Shown: positions 16,890-26,088 of the stretch, piece after piece
Numbering within the stretch: the stretch's first letter is position 1
Layout of the letters: the number at the start of each line of letters is the position of its first letter
NCBI GenBank assembly: GCA_947473805.1
Contig: CANJGB010000017.1
Coordinates: 1-64,000 of the forward strand
DNA length: 64,000 nucleotides
Direction: 5' to 3'
Origin: Alphaproteobacteria bacterium
GTDB lineage: Bacteria; Pseudomonadota; Alphaproteobacteria; Ferrovibrionales; Ferrovibrionaceae
Notes under the pieces: generated by a model
What the model saw: the letters and a program-made list of their open reading frames with translations, nothing else
Told to the model about the DNA's origin: nothing
Databases searched by the model: none
Translations under genes and position numbers: made by a program

Positions 16890-18005
16890 ATGAACGGCGT
16901 TTCCCGCTATATTTTCCGGCAAATCGCCGGGCCTATGGTGTTTATCACCCTGACGCTGACGGGGGTCATCTGGCTGACCCAGGCGCTGCGGCTGCTTGAC
17001 CGGTTGATCGGCAATGGCGTCGGGTTCAGTTCGTTCCTGTACCTGACCAGCCTGCTGATGCCCGCTTTGCTGTCGGTCGTCCTGCCGATCGCCACCTTCT
17101 GCGCCACGATCTACGCCTATAACCGCCTGACCACGGATTCCGAGTTGGTCGTCATGTCGGCGGCCGGCATGGGGCGGATGCGGCTTGCCGGGCCCGGCCT
17201 GGCTCTGGCCGGCATGATCGCGGCCCTGAACTACCTGCTGATCCTGTACATGATTCCCCTGAGCGCCAGCACCTTCCGCGACACCCAGTACGAGCTCAGG
17301 GCCAACATCGCGAACATCCTGCTGCAGGAGGGCGTGTTCAACACGCCGGTGCCCGGGCTGACGGTCTATATCCGCGAACGGCTCCCCAGCGGCGAGCTTC
17401 TGGGTATTCTGGTGCACGACAGCCGCGACGCCCAGCGCCCGGTCACGATGATGGCCGAACGCGGCGCCCTAGTGCGCACAGCGCAGGGACCGCGCTTCAT
17501 CATGGTCAAGGGCAACCGCCAGCAGGTCGAGCAGGACCGCAAGCAGCTCAGCCTGCTCTACTTCGATAGCTACACGCTGGACCTAGACACCTATACCAAG
17601 AACGAGGGCTCGGGCTGGCGGCAGCCGAACGAGCGCTTCATCGGCGAACTGCTCAGTCCCGACATGAACGATCCCGACGACCGCCAGAACTACTGGCGGC
17701 TGGTCGTGCAGGGACATACCAATCTCGCCCAGCCTTGGTATGTTGCCACCCTGATCCTGGTCGCGCTGGCCGCCATGCTGGCCGCCGAGTTCGACCGGCG
17801 CGGCCAGACGCGGCGCATCCTTGTCGCCGCCGCGGCCGGTATCGCCATCCAGGTTCTGTCTTTCGGCGTCACCTATCTGGCGCGACGGACGCCGGTGATG
17901 ATCCCGCTGATCTACCTGACGCCGCTGCTCTGTGGCAGCGCGGCCCTGTACCTGCTGATGAACGAGCGGCGGCGTGTGCCGCTGTCGCAGGAAGCCCCGG
18001 CGTAA
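16890..18005 (+). CDS. lptF: LPS export ABC transporter permease LptF
   Basis: A 371-residue inner-membrane permease of the LptF/YjgP family. It opens SRYIFRQIAGPMVFITLTLTGVIWLTQALRLLD, followed by further membrane segments to about 120, a large periplasmic jellyroll loop at about 130-270 and three C-terminal helices. With LptG and the LptB ATPase it extracts lipopolysaccharide from the inner membrane. A TATACT at 16875-16880, only 9 bases before the ATG, is a possible -10 and would give a nearly leaderless mRNA. The stop overlaps the lptG start as TAATG. Confidence 0.95.
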   Translation: MNGVSRYIFRQIAGPMVFITLTLTGVIWLTQALRLLDRLIGNGVGFSSFLYLTSLLMPALLSVVLPIATFCATIYAYNRLTTDSELVVMSAAGMGRMRLAGPGLALAGMIAALNYLLILYMIPLSASTFRDTQYELRANIANILLQEGVFNTPVPGLTVYIRERLPSGELLGILVHDSRDAQRPVTMMAERGALVRTAQGPRFIMVKGNRQQVEQDRKQLSLLYFDSYTLDLDTYTKNEGSGWRQPNERFIGELLSPDMNDPDDRQNYWRLVVQGHTNLAQPWYVATLILVALAAMLAAEFDRRGQTRRILVAAAAGIAIQVLSFGVTYLARRTPVMIPLIYLTPLLCGSAALYLLMNERRRVPLSQEAPA

Positions 18006-19099
18006 TGCGCCTTTCCCCCACCCTTTCGTTCTACTTCGGACGGGTTTACCTAGCCGGCTTTGGCGCCGTGTTCGGCCTGCTCGCATTCCTTGCCCTGACG
18101 TTCGACACCATCGAACTGCTGCGCCGTGCAGGAACCCGCGATGACATCGGGCTTGGCCTGATCCTCGGCATGTCGCTGCTTAAACTGCCGACCCTGGCGC
18201 AGAAGCTGTTGCCGTTCTCGATGCTGTTCGGCGGCATGTACACGCTGACGCGCCTGACCCGCACGAATGAACTGGCGGTCACGCGCGCCGCCGGCGTGTC
18301 AGTCTGGCAGTTCCTGGCGCCCACCCTGATTATCGCCATGCTGATCGGCATCGCCACGGTCACGGTGATCAATCCGATCGGATCGGCGCTGCTGTCGCGC
18401 TATGAGCTGCTCGACGCGAAGTACATGCGGGGAAGGACCTCAAGCCTTGCCGTTTCGACCGCCGGCCTGTGGCTGCGCGAGGCTGATCGTGATGGCCAGG
18501 TCGTGATCCACGCCCTGCGGGTCGCAAAGCAGGGTGTCGAACTGAACGATGCCATATTCTTCTTCTACGAGGGATCAGACCGGTTCGTACGTCGCATCGA
18601 TGCCCGGGTCGCCTGGCTGCGCGACGGCGCATGGGACATGGAGGGCGTGCTGATTTCCTCGCCCGATCGGTCCGCTCAAACGCTCACCACCTATTCGGTG
18701 CCGACGACACTGACATTTTCGCGCATCAACGACAGCTTCGCCTCGCCGGATACGCTTTCGTTCTGGGCGCTGCCGGGCTTCATCTCCACGCTTGAGAATG
18801 CCGGGTTTTCAGCCCTGAGGCATCGCCTCTATCTCAACTCGATCCTCGCCACGCCGTTTCTCCTCTGCGCCATGGTGCTGATCGCCGCGACCTTCAGCCT
18901 GCGTCTGACACGGCGCGGCGGGACCGGACTGCTGCTGGTTGGCGGCGTCTTCGTGGGGTTCCTGCTCTATTTCTTTTCCGAGCTTGTTCTTGCCGCCGGG
19001 CAGTCAGGCACGGTGCCGGTGTCGCTGGCGGCATGGAGCCCGGCGGGGGTCAGCCTGTTGTTGGGAATGGCCACTCTGTTCCATCTTGAGGACGGCTGA
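18005..19099 (+). CDS. lptG: LPS export ABC transporter permease LptG
   Basis: A 364-residue partner of LptF with the same plan: helices at about 15-105, a periplasmic domain at about 110-265 and three C-terminal helices. RLSPTLSFYFGRVYLAGFGAVFGL at the N-terminus and RAAGVSVWQFL are typical. The start was set at ATG 18005, overlapping lptF by one base. Its stop at 19099 is one base before the lptD GTG, so the three genes are one translationally linked unit for LPS transport. Confidence 0.94.
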   Translation: MRLSPTLSFYFGRVYLAGFGAVFGLLAFLALTFDTIELLRRAGTRDDIGLGLILGMSLLKLPTLAQKLLPFSMLFGGMYTLTRLTRTNELAVTRAAGVSVWQFLAPTLIIAMLIGIATVTVINPIGSALLSRYELLDAKYMRGRTSSLAVSTAGLWLREADRDGQVVIHALRVAKQGVELNDAIFFFYEGSDRFVRRIDARVAWLRDGAWDMEGVLISSPDRSAQTLTTYSVPTTLTFSRINDSFASPDTLSFWALPGFISTLENAGFSALRHRLYLNSILATPFLLCAMVLIAATFSLRLTRRGGTGLLLVGGVFVGFLLYFFSELVLAAGQSGTVPVSLAAWSPAGVSLLLGMATLFHLEDG

Positions 19100-19100
19100 C

Positions 19101-21251
19101 GTGATTCGCGTGGGGGGAATATTGGTGGCGGCCGCGATCCTGCTGTGCGGGACGGTGGCAGCGCAGGCGCAGAACCGACTGGCACCGACGCCGGACACGT
19201 CGGCTTTGCTTACCGCGGATACGATGTCGCACGATCAGAACCTGGGGATCGTGACCGCCCGCGGCCACGTCGAGATCGCCCAAGGTAACCGCGTCCTGAT
19301 GGCAGACACGGTCAGCTACAGCGAAAAGGACGGCAAGGTCACGGCGAGCGGCAATGTCAGCCTGCTCGAAAGCACCGGAGACGTGCTGTTTGCGAACTAC
19401 ATGGAACTGACCGACGAAATGAAGAATGGCTTCATTTCGGGGGTGAAGGTTTTGCTCTCAGACAATTCCCGCCTCGCCGCCAACACTGCCGAACGCACCG
19501 ATGGCAATCGCACGGTCCTGCGCAAGGGCGTGTATTCACCCTGTAACCTCTGCGCCGAAGACCCGACCAAGGCACCTGTGTGGCAGGTGCGTGCCGGTCA
19601 GGTGGTTCACGACAAGGAGAAGCAGGAGATCGAGTACGAAGACGCCGTGTTCGAGGTGTTCGGCGTGCCAATTGCCTATGCGCCGTACTTCAGCCACCCC
19701 GACCCGACGGTGAAGCGCAAGAGCGGCTTCCTGGTGCCATCTGCAGCCGTGAACAACTTCTTCGGCGTCCGGACGCAGCTGCCGTACTACTGGGTTACCA
19801 GCGAGAGCAGCGACGTGACTATCACGCCGCAATACAGCACCAAGCAGGGACTGCAACTTGGCGCCGACTATCGCCAGCGGTTCGAGGCTGGCGAGGCGCG
19901 CTTCGACGGCAGCATCACCCGCGCCGAGGACGCCCTGCAGCCGGGGTCCGATGAGACCCGCTACCACATCAGGGGCGTCAGCCGGTTTCGCGTCGCCGAA
20001 CAAACCCAGGCGGGTTTCGACATTTTCCGCGCCAGTGACGACACCTATACCCGCCGCTACAACATTCCGGACGGCCAGTACAACACGCTGACCAGCCGCA
20101 TGTTCGGCGAGACCGTCGATGGCCGCCAGTTCCTGGGCGTCAACGCCTACAGCTTCCAGGGGCTGCGCCGCGACGACGTCGCGGGGCGGACGCCTTTCGT
20201 TCTGCCGCTCGTCAACTACAACTATACCGGTGACCCCGACGAGTATGGCGGCCGGTTCGGGTTCGACGGCAACGTTCTGTCGCTCTACCGCACGGCCGGC
20301 GCCGACGTACGTCGCGGGTCGACCAACCTGAACTGGAAGCTGCCCTACTACGCGCCGATGGGTGACGTGTACACGTTCACTGCGGCCATCCGTGGCGACG
20401 GGTACTGGTTGGATGATTTCGTTCCCCCGGGCTCTCCGCCCGGCGCCGTACCGCAGACCTTCGCCGGCCGTGTCCGGCCGCTCGCGGCGCTCGACTGGCG
20501 CATGCCGTTTGTACGGACCGAGGGTTCCGTGCAGCAAGTCATCGAGCCGATCGCGAATGTCACCGTGTCCCCGTTCGGAGGCAATCCCAGCCGCATTCCG
20601 AACGAAGACTCGCAGAGCTTCGAGTTCGACGAGACCAACCTGTTCGCGACCAACCGCTTCCCCGGCCTTGACCGGGTGGATGACGGCCCCCGCGCATCGT
20701 ATGGCGTGCGCATGGGTGCCTATGGCGCCGGCGGCGGATACAGCGAGTTGATCGTCGGCCAGAGCGTACGCTACAAGGCCGACGACACATTCGCGCCGGA
20801 CACCGGCCTCGATGGTCACAGTTCCGACTATGTCGCGCGCGCGACCTTTGCGCCGTCGTCGTTCTTCTCGCTCACCGACCGCCTGCGCCTGGCGCGCGAA
20901 TCCTACGAGGTCAAACGACACGAAGTTACCGCAACTGTGGGGCCGAAATCGCTGCGCCTGAGCCTCACCTACGCCATGCTGGACCGCAACTCATTCACCA
21001 GCGAGTTGCAAGACCGCGAGGCCGGCGCGGCGCAATTGACCGCGCAGTTGACAAAGTACTACTCGCTGACCGCGCAGCACCTGCGCGACCTGAGCGACGA
21101 TGGCGGTACGTTGCGGACGCTGGTCGGCCTGCGGTACCTGGACGAGTGCACCGAGATCCTGTGGTTCTTCGACCGCACGAACACGCTGGACCGCGACATC
21201 AAACCGTCCACCACGGTAGGTGTTCGCCTGCGGCTGCTCAGCCTGAACTAA
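19101..21251 (+). CDS. lptD: LPS-assembly outer-membrane protein LptD
   Basis: A 716-residue protein with a signal peptide (IRVGGILVAAAILLCGTVAAQA), an OstA/LptA-like N-terminal domain at about 35-140 (LTADTMSHDQNLGIVTARGHVEI; VSYSEKDGKVTASGNV) and a C-terminal beta-barrel. It inserts LPS into the outer leaflet. Cysteines in YSPCNLC at about 150 and YLDECTE near the C-terminus could form the inter-domain disulphide expected of LptD. The GTG start at 19101 gives a clean signal peptide. The surA and pdxA genes that often follow lptD in alphaproteobacteria are absent. Confidence 0.95.
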   Translation: MIRVGGILVAAAILLCGTVAAQAQNRLAPTPDTSALLTADTMSHDQNLGIVTARGHVEIAQGNRVLMADTVSYSEKDGKVTASGNVSLLESTGDVLFANYMELTDEMKNGFISGVKVLLSDNSRLAANTAERTDGNRTVLRKGVYSPCNLCAEDPTKAPVWQVRAGQVVHDKEKQEIEYEDAVFEVFGVPIAYAPYFSHPDPTVKRKSGFLVPSAAVNNFFGVRTQLPYYWVTSESSDVTITPQYSTKQGLQLGADYRQRFEAGEARFDGSITRAEDALQPGSDETRYHIRGVSRFRVAEQTQAGFDIFRASDDTYTRRYNIPDGQYNTLTSRMFGETVDGRQFLGVNAYSFQGLRRDDVAGRTPFVLPLVNYNYTGDPDEYGGRFGFDGNVLSLYRTAGADVRRGSTNLNWKLPYYAPMGDVYTFTAAIRGDGYWLDDFVPPGSPPGAVPQTFAGRVRPLAALDWRMPFVRTEGSVQQVIEPIANVTVSPFGGNPSRIPNEDSQSFEFDETNLFATNRFPGLDRVDDGPRASYGVRMGAYGAGGGYSELIVGQSVRYKADDTFAPDTGLDGHSSDYVARATFAPSSFFSLTDRLRLARESYEVKRHEVTATVGPKSLRLSLTYAMLDRNSFTSELQDREAGAAQLTAQLTKYYSLTAQHLRDLSDDGGTLRTLVGLRYLDECTEILWFFDRTNTLDRDIKPSTTVGVRLRLLSLN

Positions 21252-21253
21252 CG

Positions 21254-23014
21254 TCAGGTCGGCAGCGCGCCGCCCTGCTGGGTGGCCACAAGGTTCGCGA
21301 ACGTCCCGCCCCTGTCCAGCAGCTCCCGGTAGGGACCAGATTCGACAATACGCCCGGCGACGAGGACCAACACGAGGTCCGCATCGCGGACCGTGGAAAG
21401 CCGGTGGGCAATGACGAACGTTGTGCGCCCCGCCATTAACTGCTTCAGCGCGTGCTGGACCTTCGCCTCGGTCATGGCGTCCAGGGCGCTGGTCGCCTCG
21501 TCGAGGATGAGGATGGGCGGATTCTTGAGCAGCGCCCGCGCGATGGCCAGGCGCTGGCGCTCGCCACCCGACAACGTGCTGCCGCGCTCGCCCACCATCG
21601 TTTGATAGCCGTCGCTCTGCGCCATGATGAACTCGTGCGCCTGGGCCTGGGTGGCGGCGGCGATCATCTCCTCGTCGGTCGCGTCTGGGCGGCCGACGCG
21701 CAGGTTATCGGCGATGGTGCGGTTGAACATGGTACTGTCCTGGAATACCACACCGATATTGTTGCGCAGCGATTCCAGGGTGACGTCGCGAATGTCGACG
21801 CCATCGATGGTGATAACGCCTTCCTGCGGGTCCCACAGGCGGTGCAGCAGCGCCATGGCGGTGGTCTTGCCCGCACCGGTCGGGCCGACCAGGGCGACCA
21901 TGTTGCCCGGCGCCGCGCTGAACGTGAGGTCGCTTACCGCCGGCCGCTTGCCGTCATAGGTTAGCGACACGTGGCTGAACTCGACCTGCCCGGTCACGCG
22001 GCCCAGCACCTTTGCGTCGGGGCGCTCGACCACGCCCGATTTCGTGTCCATGACGCCGAAGAACTCGGCCAGGCCATGCATCTGGAAGAACAGGCGGCTG
22101 GCAAAGCCCATGGCCTGTTCGAGACGGCTGATCAGCATGGTGGCGAAGCCCATGAAGCTGACGATCTCGCCCACGCTGGCCTTGCCATGCAGGTGGAGCC
22201 ATGTGCCGACGACGAAAATCGAGATCACGGTCAGGGTCGACGCCATGCGCGTCAGTACCGTGACGGCAGCCCACCAGGTGAGGACCGGAAACTGCGCCGC
22301 CAGCACGCGCTGCATGACCGCACCGAGTTGCTGCGCCTCGAGAAACAGGCGCACGTAACTCTGGATCAGGCCGACATTGCCGAGGGCATCGCTGGCGCGG
22401 GCGGCCAGTTCGCTGTGATAGGACTGGACCTTGCCCTGGGCCTGTTCGGTGCGCGTGACGACCAGAACGCTGAGACACGCGAACAGAATGATAAGGGCGA
22501 TCAGCAGCAGCCCCAGACGCCAGTTCAGGAACAGCGACAGCGGAAGCATTACGATAAGCGCGACAAAGGTCGACAGATGTTCGCGGAAGAAGGCCAGCCA
22601 GATGCCGAACAGGTGATCGACACCCTCCAGCATGATCTTCAACAGGCGGCCGGAGTGACGCTCGCCATGGAAAGCCAGCGGCAGCGAGAGCACGTGCTCG
22701 AAATAGACGGCCATGGCGCCGAGGCGGCGACGATGGGCCATTCGATCGGAATACAAGGCGACGGCGATGTTGGCGAAGATGCTGCCGACGCCAACGACGG
22801 CCCACAGGCCCAGCAGGCGGACCGTATCGACCCAGACCGCGTCGGCGGCACGCTCGTTCGAACCATTCAGGACATCGACGACCTTACCGAACAGGACCGG
22901 CTCGACGAACTGCAGGCCGGCGAGCGCGATGTTGGCGAATGCAATGAACAGGGCAAGGTTGCGCTCAGGGCCTAGGAGGCCCAGAACGCGGGAATAAACG
23001 CGGATGAATGACAC
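21254..23014 (-). CDS. ndvA: NdvA/ChvA-type cyclic beta-glucan ABC exporter
   Basis: A 586-residue half-transporter with a six-helix membrane domain (about 20-300) fused to an ATPase domain: Walker A GPTGAGKTT at about 370, signature TLSGGERQRLAIARAL, Walker B ILILDEATSALD. SFIRVYSRVLGLLGPERNLALFIAFANIALA and the DSTMFNRTIADNLRVGRPDAT segment closely match the glucan exporter group. It would export cyclic beta-1,2-glucan to the periplasm; no glucan synthase is in the window. It converges on lptD with only 2 bases between stops. Confidence 0.88.
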   Translation of the reverse strand: MSFIRVYSRVLGLLGPERNLALFIAFANIALAGLQFVEPVLFGKVVDVLNGSNERAADAVWVDTVRLLGLWAVVGVGSIFANIAVALYSDRMAHRRRLGAMAVYFEHVLSLPLAFHGERHSGRLLKIMLEGVDHLFGIWLAFFREHLSTFVALIVMLPLSLFLNWRLGLLLIALIILFACLSVLVVTRTEQAQGKVQSYHSELAARASDALGNVGLIQSYVRLFLEAQQLGAVMQRVLAAQFPVLTWWAAVTVLTRMASTLTVISIFVVGTWLHLHGKASVGEIVSFMGFATMLISRLEQAMGFASRLFFQMHGLAEFFGVMDTKSGVVERPDAKVLGRVTGQVEFSHVSLTYDGKRPAVSDLTFSAAPGNMVALVGPTGAGKTTAMALLHRLWDPQEGVITIDGVDIRDVTLESLRNNIGVVFQDSTMFNRTIADNLRVGRPDATDEEMIAAATQAQAHEFIMAQSDGYQTMVGERGSTLSGGERQRLAIARALLKNPPILILDEATSALDAMTEAKVQHALKQLMAGRTTFVIAHRLSTVRDADLVLVLVAGRIVESGPYRELLDRGGTFANLVATQQGGALPT

Positions 23015-23023
23015 TAGGTTCCG

Positions 23024-25237
23024 CTATCCGAACAAGGTGGTGAACCAGCGTCCCAGAAAGCCAAGGCGCCAAAGAGCGACGATGGCGGCAACCACCACCA
23101 CAACCCCGATGTACAAGAGCCACGGCGTCGGCTTCTCGGCATAGGGATCGCTCAGGGACCGCTCGGCCCCATCGGGCAGGCGCGCCACCGCCGTCAGGGC
23201 GGTACCGAAGGGGATGTTGATCTTGGCCCGGGCATTCACTGCCCATCCGTTGGCGTCGAGCAAAGGTCCAAGATTGCGCTGGCGCAGTTTCATGAACGCA
23301 ATAACGACCGACGGACCGGAAAGTATCAACAGCACGCCAAGAATCGCCAAGGGCATCTGCCACCAGGCCAGGCCGATGAAGCCCGTGATGATAGAGGCCA
23401 GGGCCGTGCCGAGGGCGCCAATGGCAAGGCCGATAGCGGCAAAAATGCCCGCGAACTTGGCCACGTCGAAGGTGGTGGGTGGCGGCGGGGGCGGCGCACT
23501 GGGCGGCGCGGTGGCACTGGCGGCCCCCGCGGCGGCGGTCTTCGCCGCGTTATCAAGGATGGTCGTCATGCCGCTATCCGCGGTCTTGGCGCGGGCGGTC
23601 GCGAACTTTTCCAGCTGTTCGCCGACCATACGCCCGACCCGCTTATAGGGCAGCCAGAAGGCCTGCCGGATGCTGATCGGATGCTCGATGATCTTGATAA
23701 TCGTGGCGTCCCAGTCGTGGCCCTTGCGGTCGTAGAACACGCCATTCCGGCCGATCATAAGCTGATCGGAATCACCGGCAGTGATCGCAGCGGCGATCTG
23801 TATCTTCTCGGCGGCATTGCGGCGGACGCATTCCATGTAAACGAGATACATGCGGCCGAGATTGGCCAGGGCCGAGTGCTTGGCCACGTCGGCGACACGG
23901 ATGCACAGGTCGGCACTGCGCCCGTCAAGGTACAGGGTGCCGGCCTGAAACGTTGCCTTGCCGCGCCGGGTGTAGAAATCGCGGAACGACACGAAGTTGT
24001 TCAGTATCTTGTGCAGGTCGCGGTGATAGCGGGTCAGCCGTTCGACCGAGGCGATGGCATTGGCCTCGGGCTCCAGCGCCTTGTCGCGAACGATCAGGTC
24101 GTCGATCTTCGCGCGCATGCCGTTGCCCAGCAGGTCGCGGAGGCGCGACAGGGGCAGTTTCCCGACCGGCGTGTCGGGACGGGTCGCGGACCAGGCGTCG
24201 TGCGCGGCGAATCCTGCCTTCAACTTTTCCCAGGCCCCGGCATCCAGATCGGTAAGGTTGCCCAGAATTGGGGTGACGACATCGCGCTCGAAAGCCGCCA
24301 TCCGGCCGATCCAGGCGGGATTGAGCCCGTCATGCAGTGGCAGCGGCCGGCCGGCTTCGACACGGGCCAGCGGAAACGCACCCACGTCGTCGGTGGCAGT
24401 GGACAGGTCCTTTCCCGCGATGGCCGCAAGATCGTCCGTGGAGCGGTTGAGGGCCGCAGCGGCACGGGTGTCATAGGCGGCCATGCTGCAGCGAATGAAA
24501 TAGTCATCGATCTTGGCGCGGACGGCGGCAAGCGACTTCGCCGCATCGTCGGTCGCAGCCGCAAGCGGCAGGATGGCGCCGTCAGCGCCGGCCTTGGCAT
24601 GCCAGGCGACCAGCGCCTCGGCATCGTTGAAGAAACGATCGACGATATCCTTGGTGACACCGAGACAGCCGGTACGGTCTTTCTCGCTGCCGGAACACGC
24701 CATGATATCGACCATGGCGGCGGCGACGGCATCGTCATCGGCAGATTCCGGCGGCACCACGCCATCGCCATTGAAGCGCGTCGCGGCAAAGATGCGCTGG
24801 GTGTCCGCCGTATCGGCCGGCGAAATGCCTGCGGCGTCGGACTTGCCGAGATTGAAAAGAATCTGCTTCGCCGAGGCGAGAATGCCGCGCCCCTCGTCGG
24901 TGGTGTCGTTGATGGCGGACAGCGGCAGGACGGCGTCGCCCTTTACCAGCTGGTCGGCGTCCTTCAACTGCGCCAGCGCCCAGCGCACCGCCTCGAGCAG
25001 TTCATCGACGCGGATGCGGCCGTCGTGATCGGAATCGATCAGTTCGAGGGTGCGCTCGTCGAATTCGATGCCATGGACCGGGCAGCTCAACGCCACCCAC
25101 AATTTACGGTCGAGCCGGTCGAGGGCTTCAAGATCGCTGCCGCGGTCGAGGCGGACCTGATCGAAGCCGCCGGCGCGGAAGAAGCGCCATTTGTGAGGTA
25201 CAGGCGCTGCTGCCTGGGTAGTCGTCGCGTCGCTCAT
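23024..25237 (-). CDS. EF-hand-containing membrane protein of unknown function
   Basis: A 737-residue protein. Residues 68-79 form a complete EF-hand loop (DSDHDGRIRVDE), and a degenerate second loop (FNGDGVVPPE) follows near 153-164, suggesting calcium binding. A long alpha-helical middle follows. A proline-rich linker at about 580-595 leads to two close membrane helices at about 597-655, then a soluble stretch and a final helix at about 704-726. There is no signal peptide, so the large N-terminal part is probably cytoplasmic. The family is not recognised beyond this. It lies 9 bases upstream of ndvA on the same strand, so a link to glucan export is possible but unproven. Confidence 0.8.
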   Translation of the reverse strand: MSDATTTQAAAPVPHKWRFFRAGGFDQVRLDRGSDLEALDRLDRKLWVALSCPVHGIEFDERTLELIDSDHDGRIRVDELLEAVRWALAQLKDADQLVKGDAVLPLSAINDTTDEGRGILASAKQILFNLGKSDAAGISPADTADTQRIFAATRFNGDGVVPPESADDDAVAAAMVDIMACSGSEKDRTGCLGVTKDIVDRFFNDAEALVAWHAKAGADGAILPLAAATDDAAKSLAAVRAKIDDYFIRCSMAAYDTRAAAALNRSTDDLAAIAGKDLSTATDDVGAFPLARVEAGRPLPLHDGLNPAWIGRMAAFERDVVTPILGNLTDLDAGAWEKLKAGFAAHDAWSATRPDTPVGKLPLSRLRDLLGNGMRAKIDDLIVRDKALEPEANAIASVERLTRYHRDLHKILNNFVSFRDFYTRRGKATFQAGTLYLDGRSADLCIRVADVAKHSALANLGRMYLVYMECVRRNAAEKIQIAAAITAGDSDQLMIGRNGVFYDRKGHDWDATIIKIIEHPISIRQAFWLPYKRVGRMVGEQLEKFATARAKTADSGMTTILDNAAKTAAAGAASATAPPSAPPPPPPTTFDVAKFAGIFAAIGLAIGALGTALASIITGFIGLAWWQMPLAILGVLLILSGPSVVIAFMKLRQRNLGPLLDANGWAVNARAKINIPFGTALTAVARLPDGAERSLSDPYAEKPTPWLLYIGVVVVVAAIVALWRLGFLGRWFTTLFG

Positions 25238-25260
25238 CTCGCCTCGTCCCCTGTCGCACC

Positions 25261-25329
25261 GGCTTATTTAGGCTTATTCGCGTCTGCTTTGGCTTGTTAC
25301 GGCTTATTTTATCCCTGTTTTGGCTTGTT
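25261..25329. repeat. phased GGCTTATT/GGCTTGTT repeats
   Basis: GGCTT-A/G-TT motifs begin at 25261, 25271, 25291, 25301 and 25322, spaced 10, 20, 10 and 21 bases, so they lie on one face of the helix. They sit 24-92 bases upstream of the EF-hand gene start (reverse strand), where a promoter is expected. The reverse complement, AAYAAGCC, recalls the 20-base array at 12121-12220. Confidence 0.65.
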
Positions 25330-25483
25330 CTGGCCAATCCGAAACAGGCAAGTCGTTGTTATTAAAGAAAATTTATTCGCAAGAGCCCTGCTTTTGAGGA
25401 AAACAACACGTTCAAAGGGTTCGGACGGTCAATTGCACGAACACCTACCACAATGGCACGACGAAGTAAAGAATTTTATCCTA
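25330..25483. other. AT-rich non-coding stretch
   Basis: Between the phased repeats and the end of the next reverse-strand gene the base composition becomes AT-rich (for example around 25355-25378). No open frame with coding character is present. It probably carries the promoter of the EF-hand gene and the 3' flank of the gene ending at 25484; no clear -35/-10 pair was found. Confidence 0.4.
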
Positions 25484-25951
25484 TCAACTCATCGGCTCGC
25501 AGGCGGGGAAGTCGAAGTCCGGCCCCACCTGCCGTGCCTTGAACAGGATGCCGGTGCGGCGGTGGCGATAGGACATGGCGCGCGCTTCGAGGGTCACGAC
25601 GTCATAGACCTCGGTGTAATGCGGCTCGCCCGGCAGGATCAGGCTAAACTCCACCCATTCGGTGACCATGGTGTAGACCGATCCTACCAGTGACCAGTGC
25701 CCGCTCTCGATCTGCCGCATTTCGAGCTGGCAATTGCGGTATTGGCGGAATTCGACACTGAAAGTGCCGTCGGCCGCCCGGTAGTTGAGCCATTGGGTGC
25801 GGACGCCGGGGTCCTGCTCGTAGTCCTCGCCATACCAGCGACCTTCGATGCCGCCAGCCCATGCGGTGATCGTCCATAGCGCGGCTACTGCAAAAACCCC
25901 CAGCCGGACGACAACACCCAAGGCACACCCCGATTTATTTACGGACACCAT
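25484..25951 (-). CDS. secreted hypothetical protein
   Basis: A 155-residue protein with an N-terminal hydrophobic signal (GVFAVAALWTITAWAGG), probably cleaved after the AWA near residue 32. The mature part, GIEGRWYGEDYEQDP onward, is rich in beta strands and aromatic residues and resembles small lipocalin-like or immunoglobulin-like secreted domains; this is structure guesswork. Two cysteines (RNCQLEM and FPACEPMS) could pair in the periplasm. It is divergent from cysG and shares the AT-rich control region. Confidence 0.6.
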   Translation of the reverse strand: MVSVNKSGCALGVVVRLGVFAVAALWTITAWAGGIEGRWYGEDYEQDPGVRTQWLNYRAADGTFSVEFRQYRNCQLEMRQIESGHWSLVGSVYTMVTEWVEFSLILPGEPHYTEVYDVVTLEARAMSYRHRRTGILFKARQVGPDFDFPACEPMS

Positions 25952-25987
25952 ATCGCCTAGCCAGGCTCGAATATAACAGTTAGTTTT

Positions 25988-26005
25988 AGTAAATACATAT
26001 TTACT
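25988..26005. promoter_or_regulatory. 18-bp palindrome upstream of cysG
   Basis: AGTAAATA-CA-TATTTACT, a perfect 8-bp inverted repeat, lies 23 bases upstream of the cysG -35. The half-site TATTTACTG recurs at 33427-33435 directly before the -35 of the sulfate transporter, which suggests a common sulfur regulator. The regulator is not encoded in the window. Confidence 0.5.
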
Positions 26006-26028
26006 GCGTTATTTTGTGTTATTAAATG

Positions 26029-26057
26029 TTGACACCGAATGTTTCTGGGTAATATTT
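26029..26057 (+). promoter_or_regulatory. cysG operon promoter
   Basis: TTGACA at 26029-26034 and AATATT/ATATTT at 26051-26057, with a 16-17 base spacer, in an AT-rich region. A ribosome site GGAAGG at 26075-26080 lies 8 bases before the GTG start at 26089. The promoter would drive the seven-gene cysG to cysNC unit. Confidence 0.65.
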
Positions 26058-26088
26058 CTATCTCCAGCCCGCTTGGAAGGTTTCGGTC

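Noticed and set aside
23681-25693. 670-codon forward frame opposite the EF-hand gene
   Set aside because: It also runs through the AT-rich non-coding gap and reads as low-complexity; the reverse frame has an EF-hand and membrane helices.
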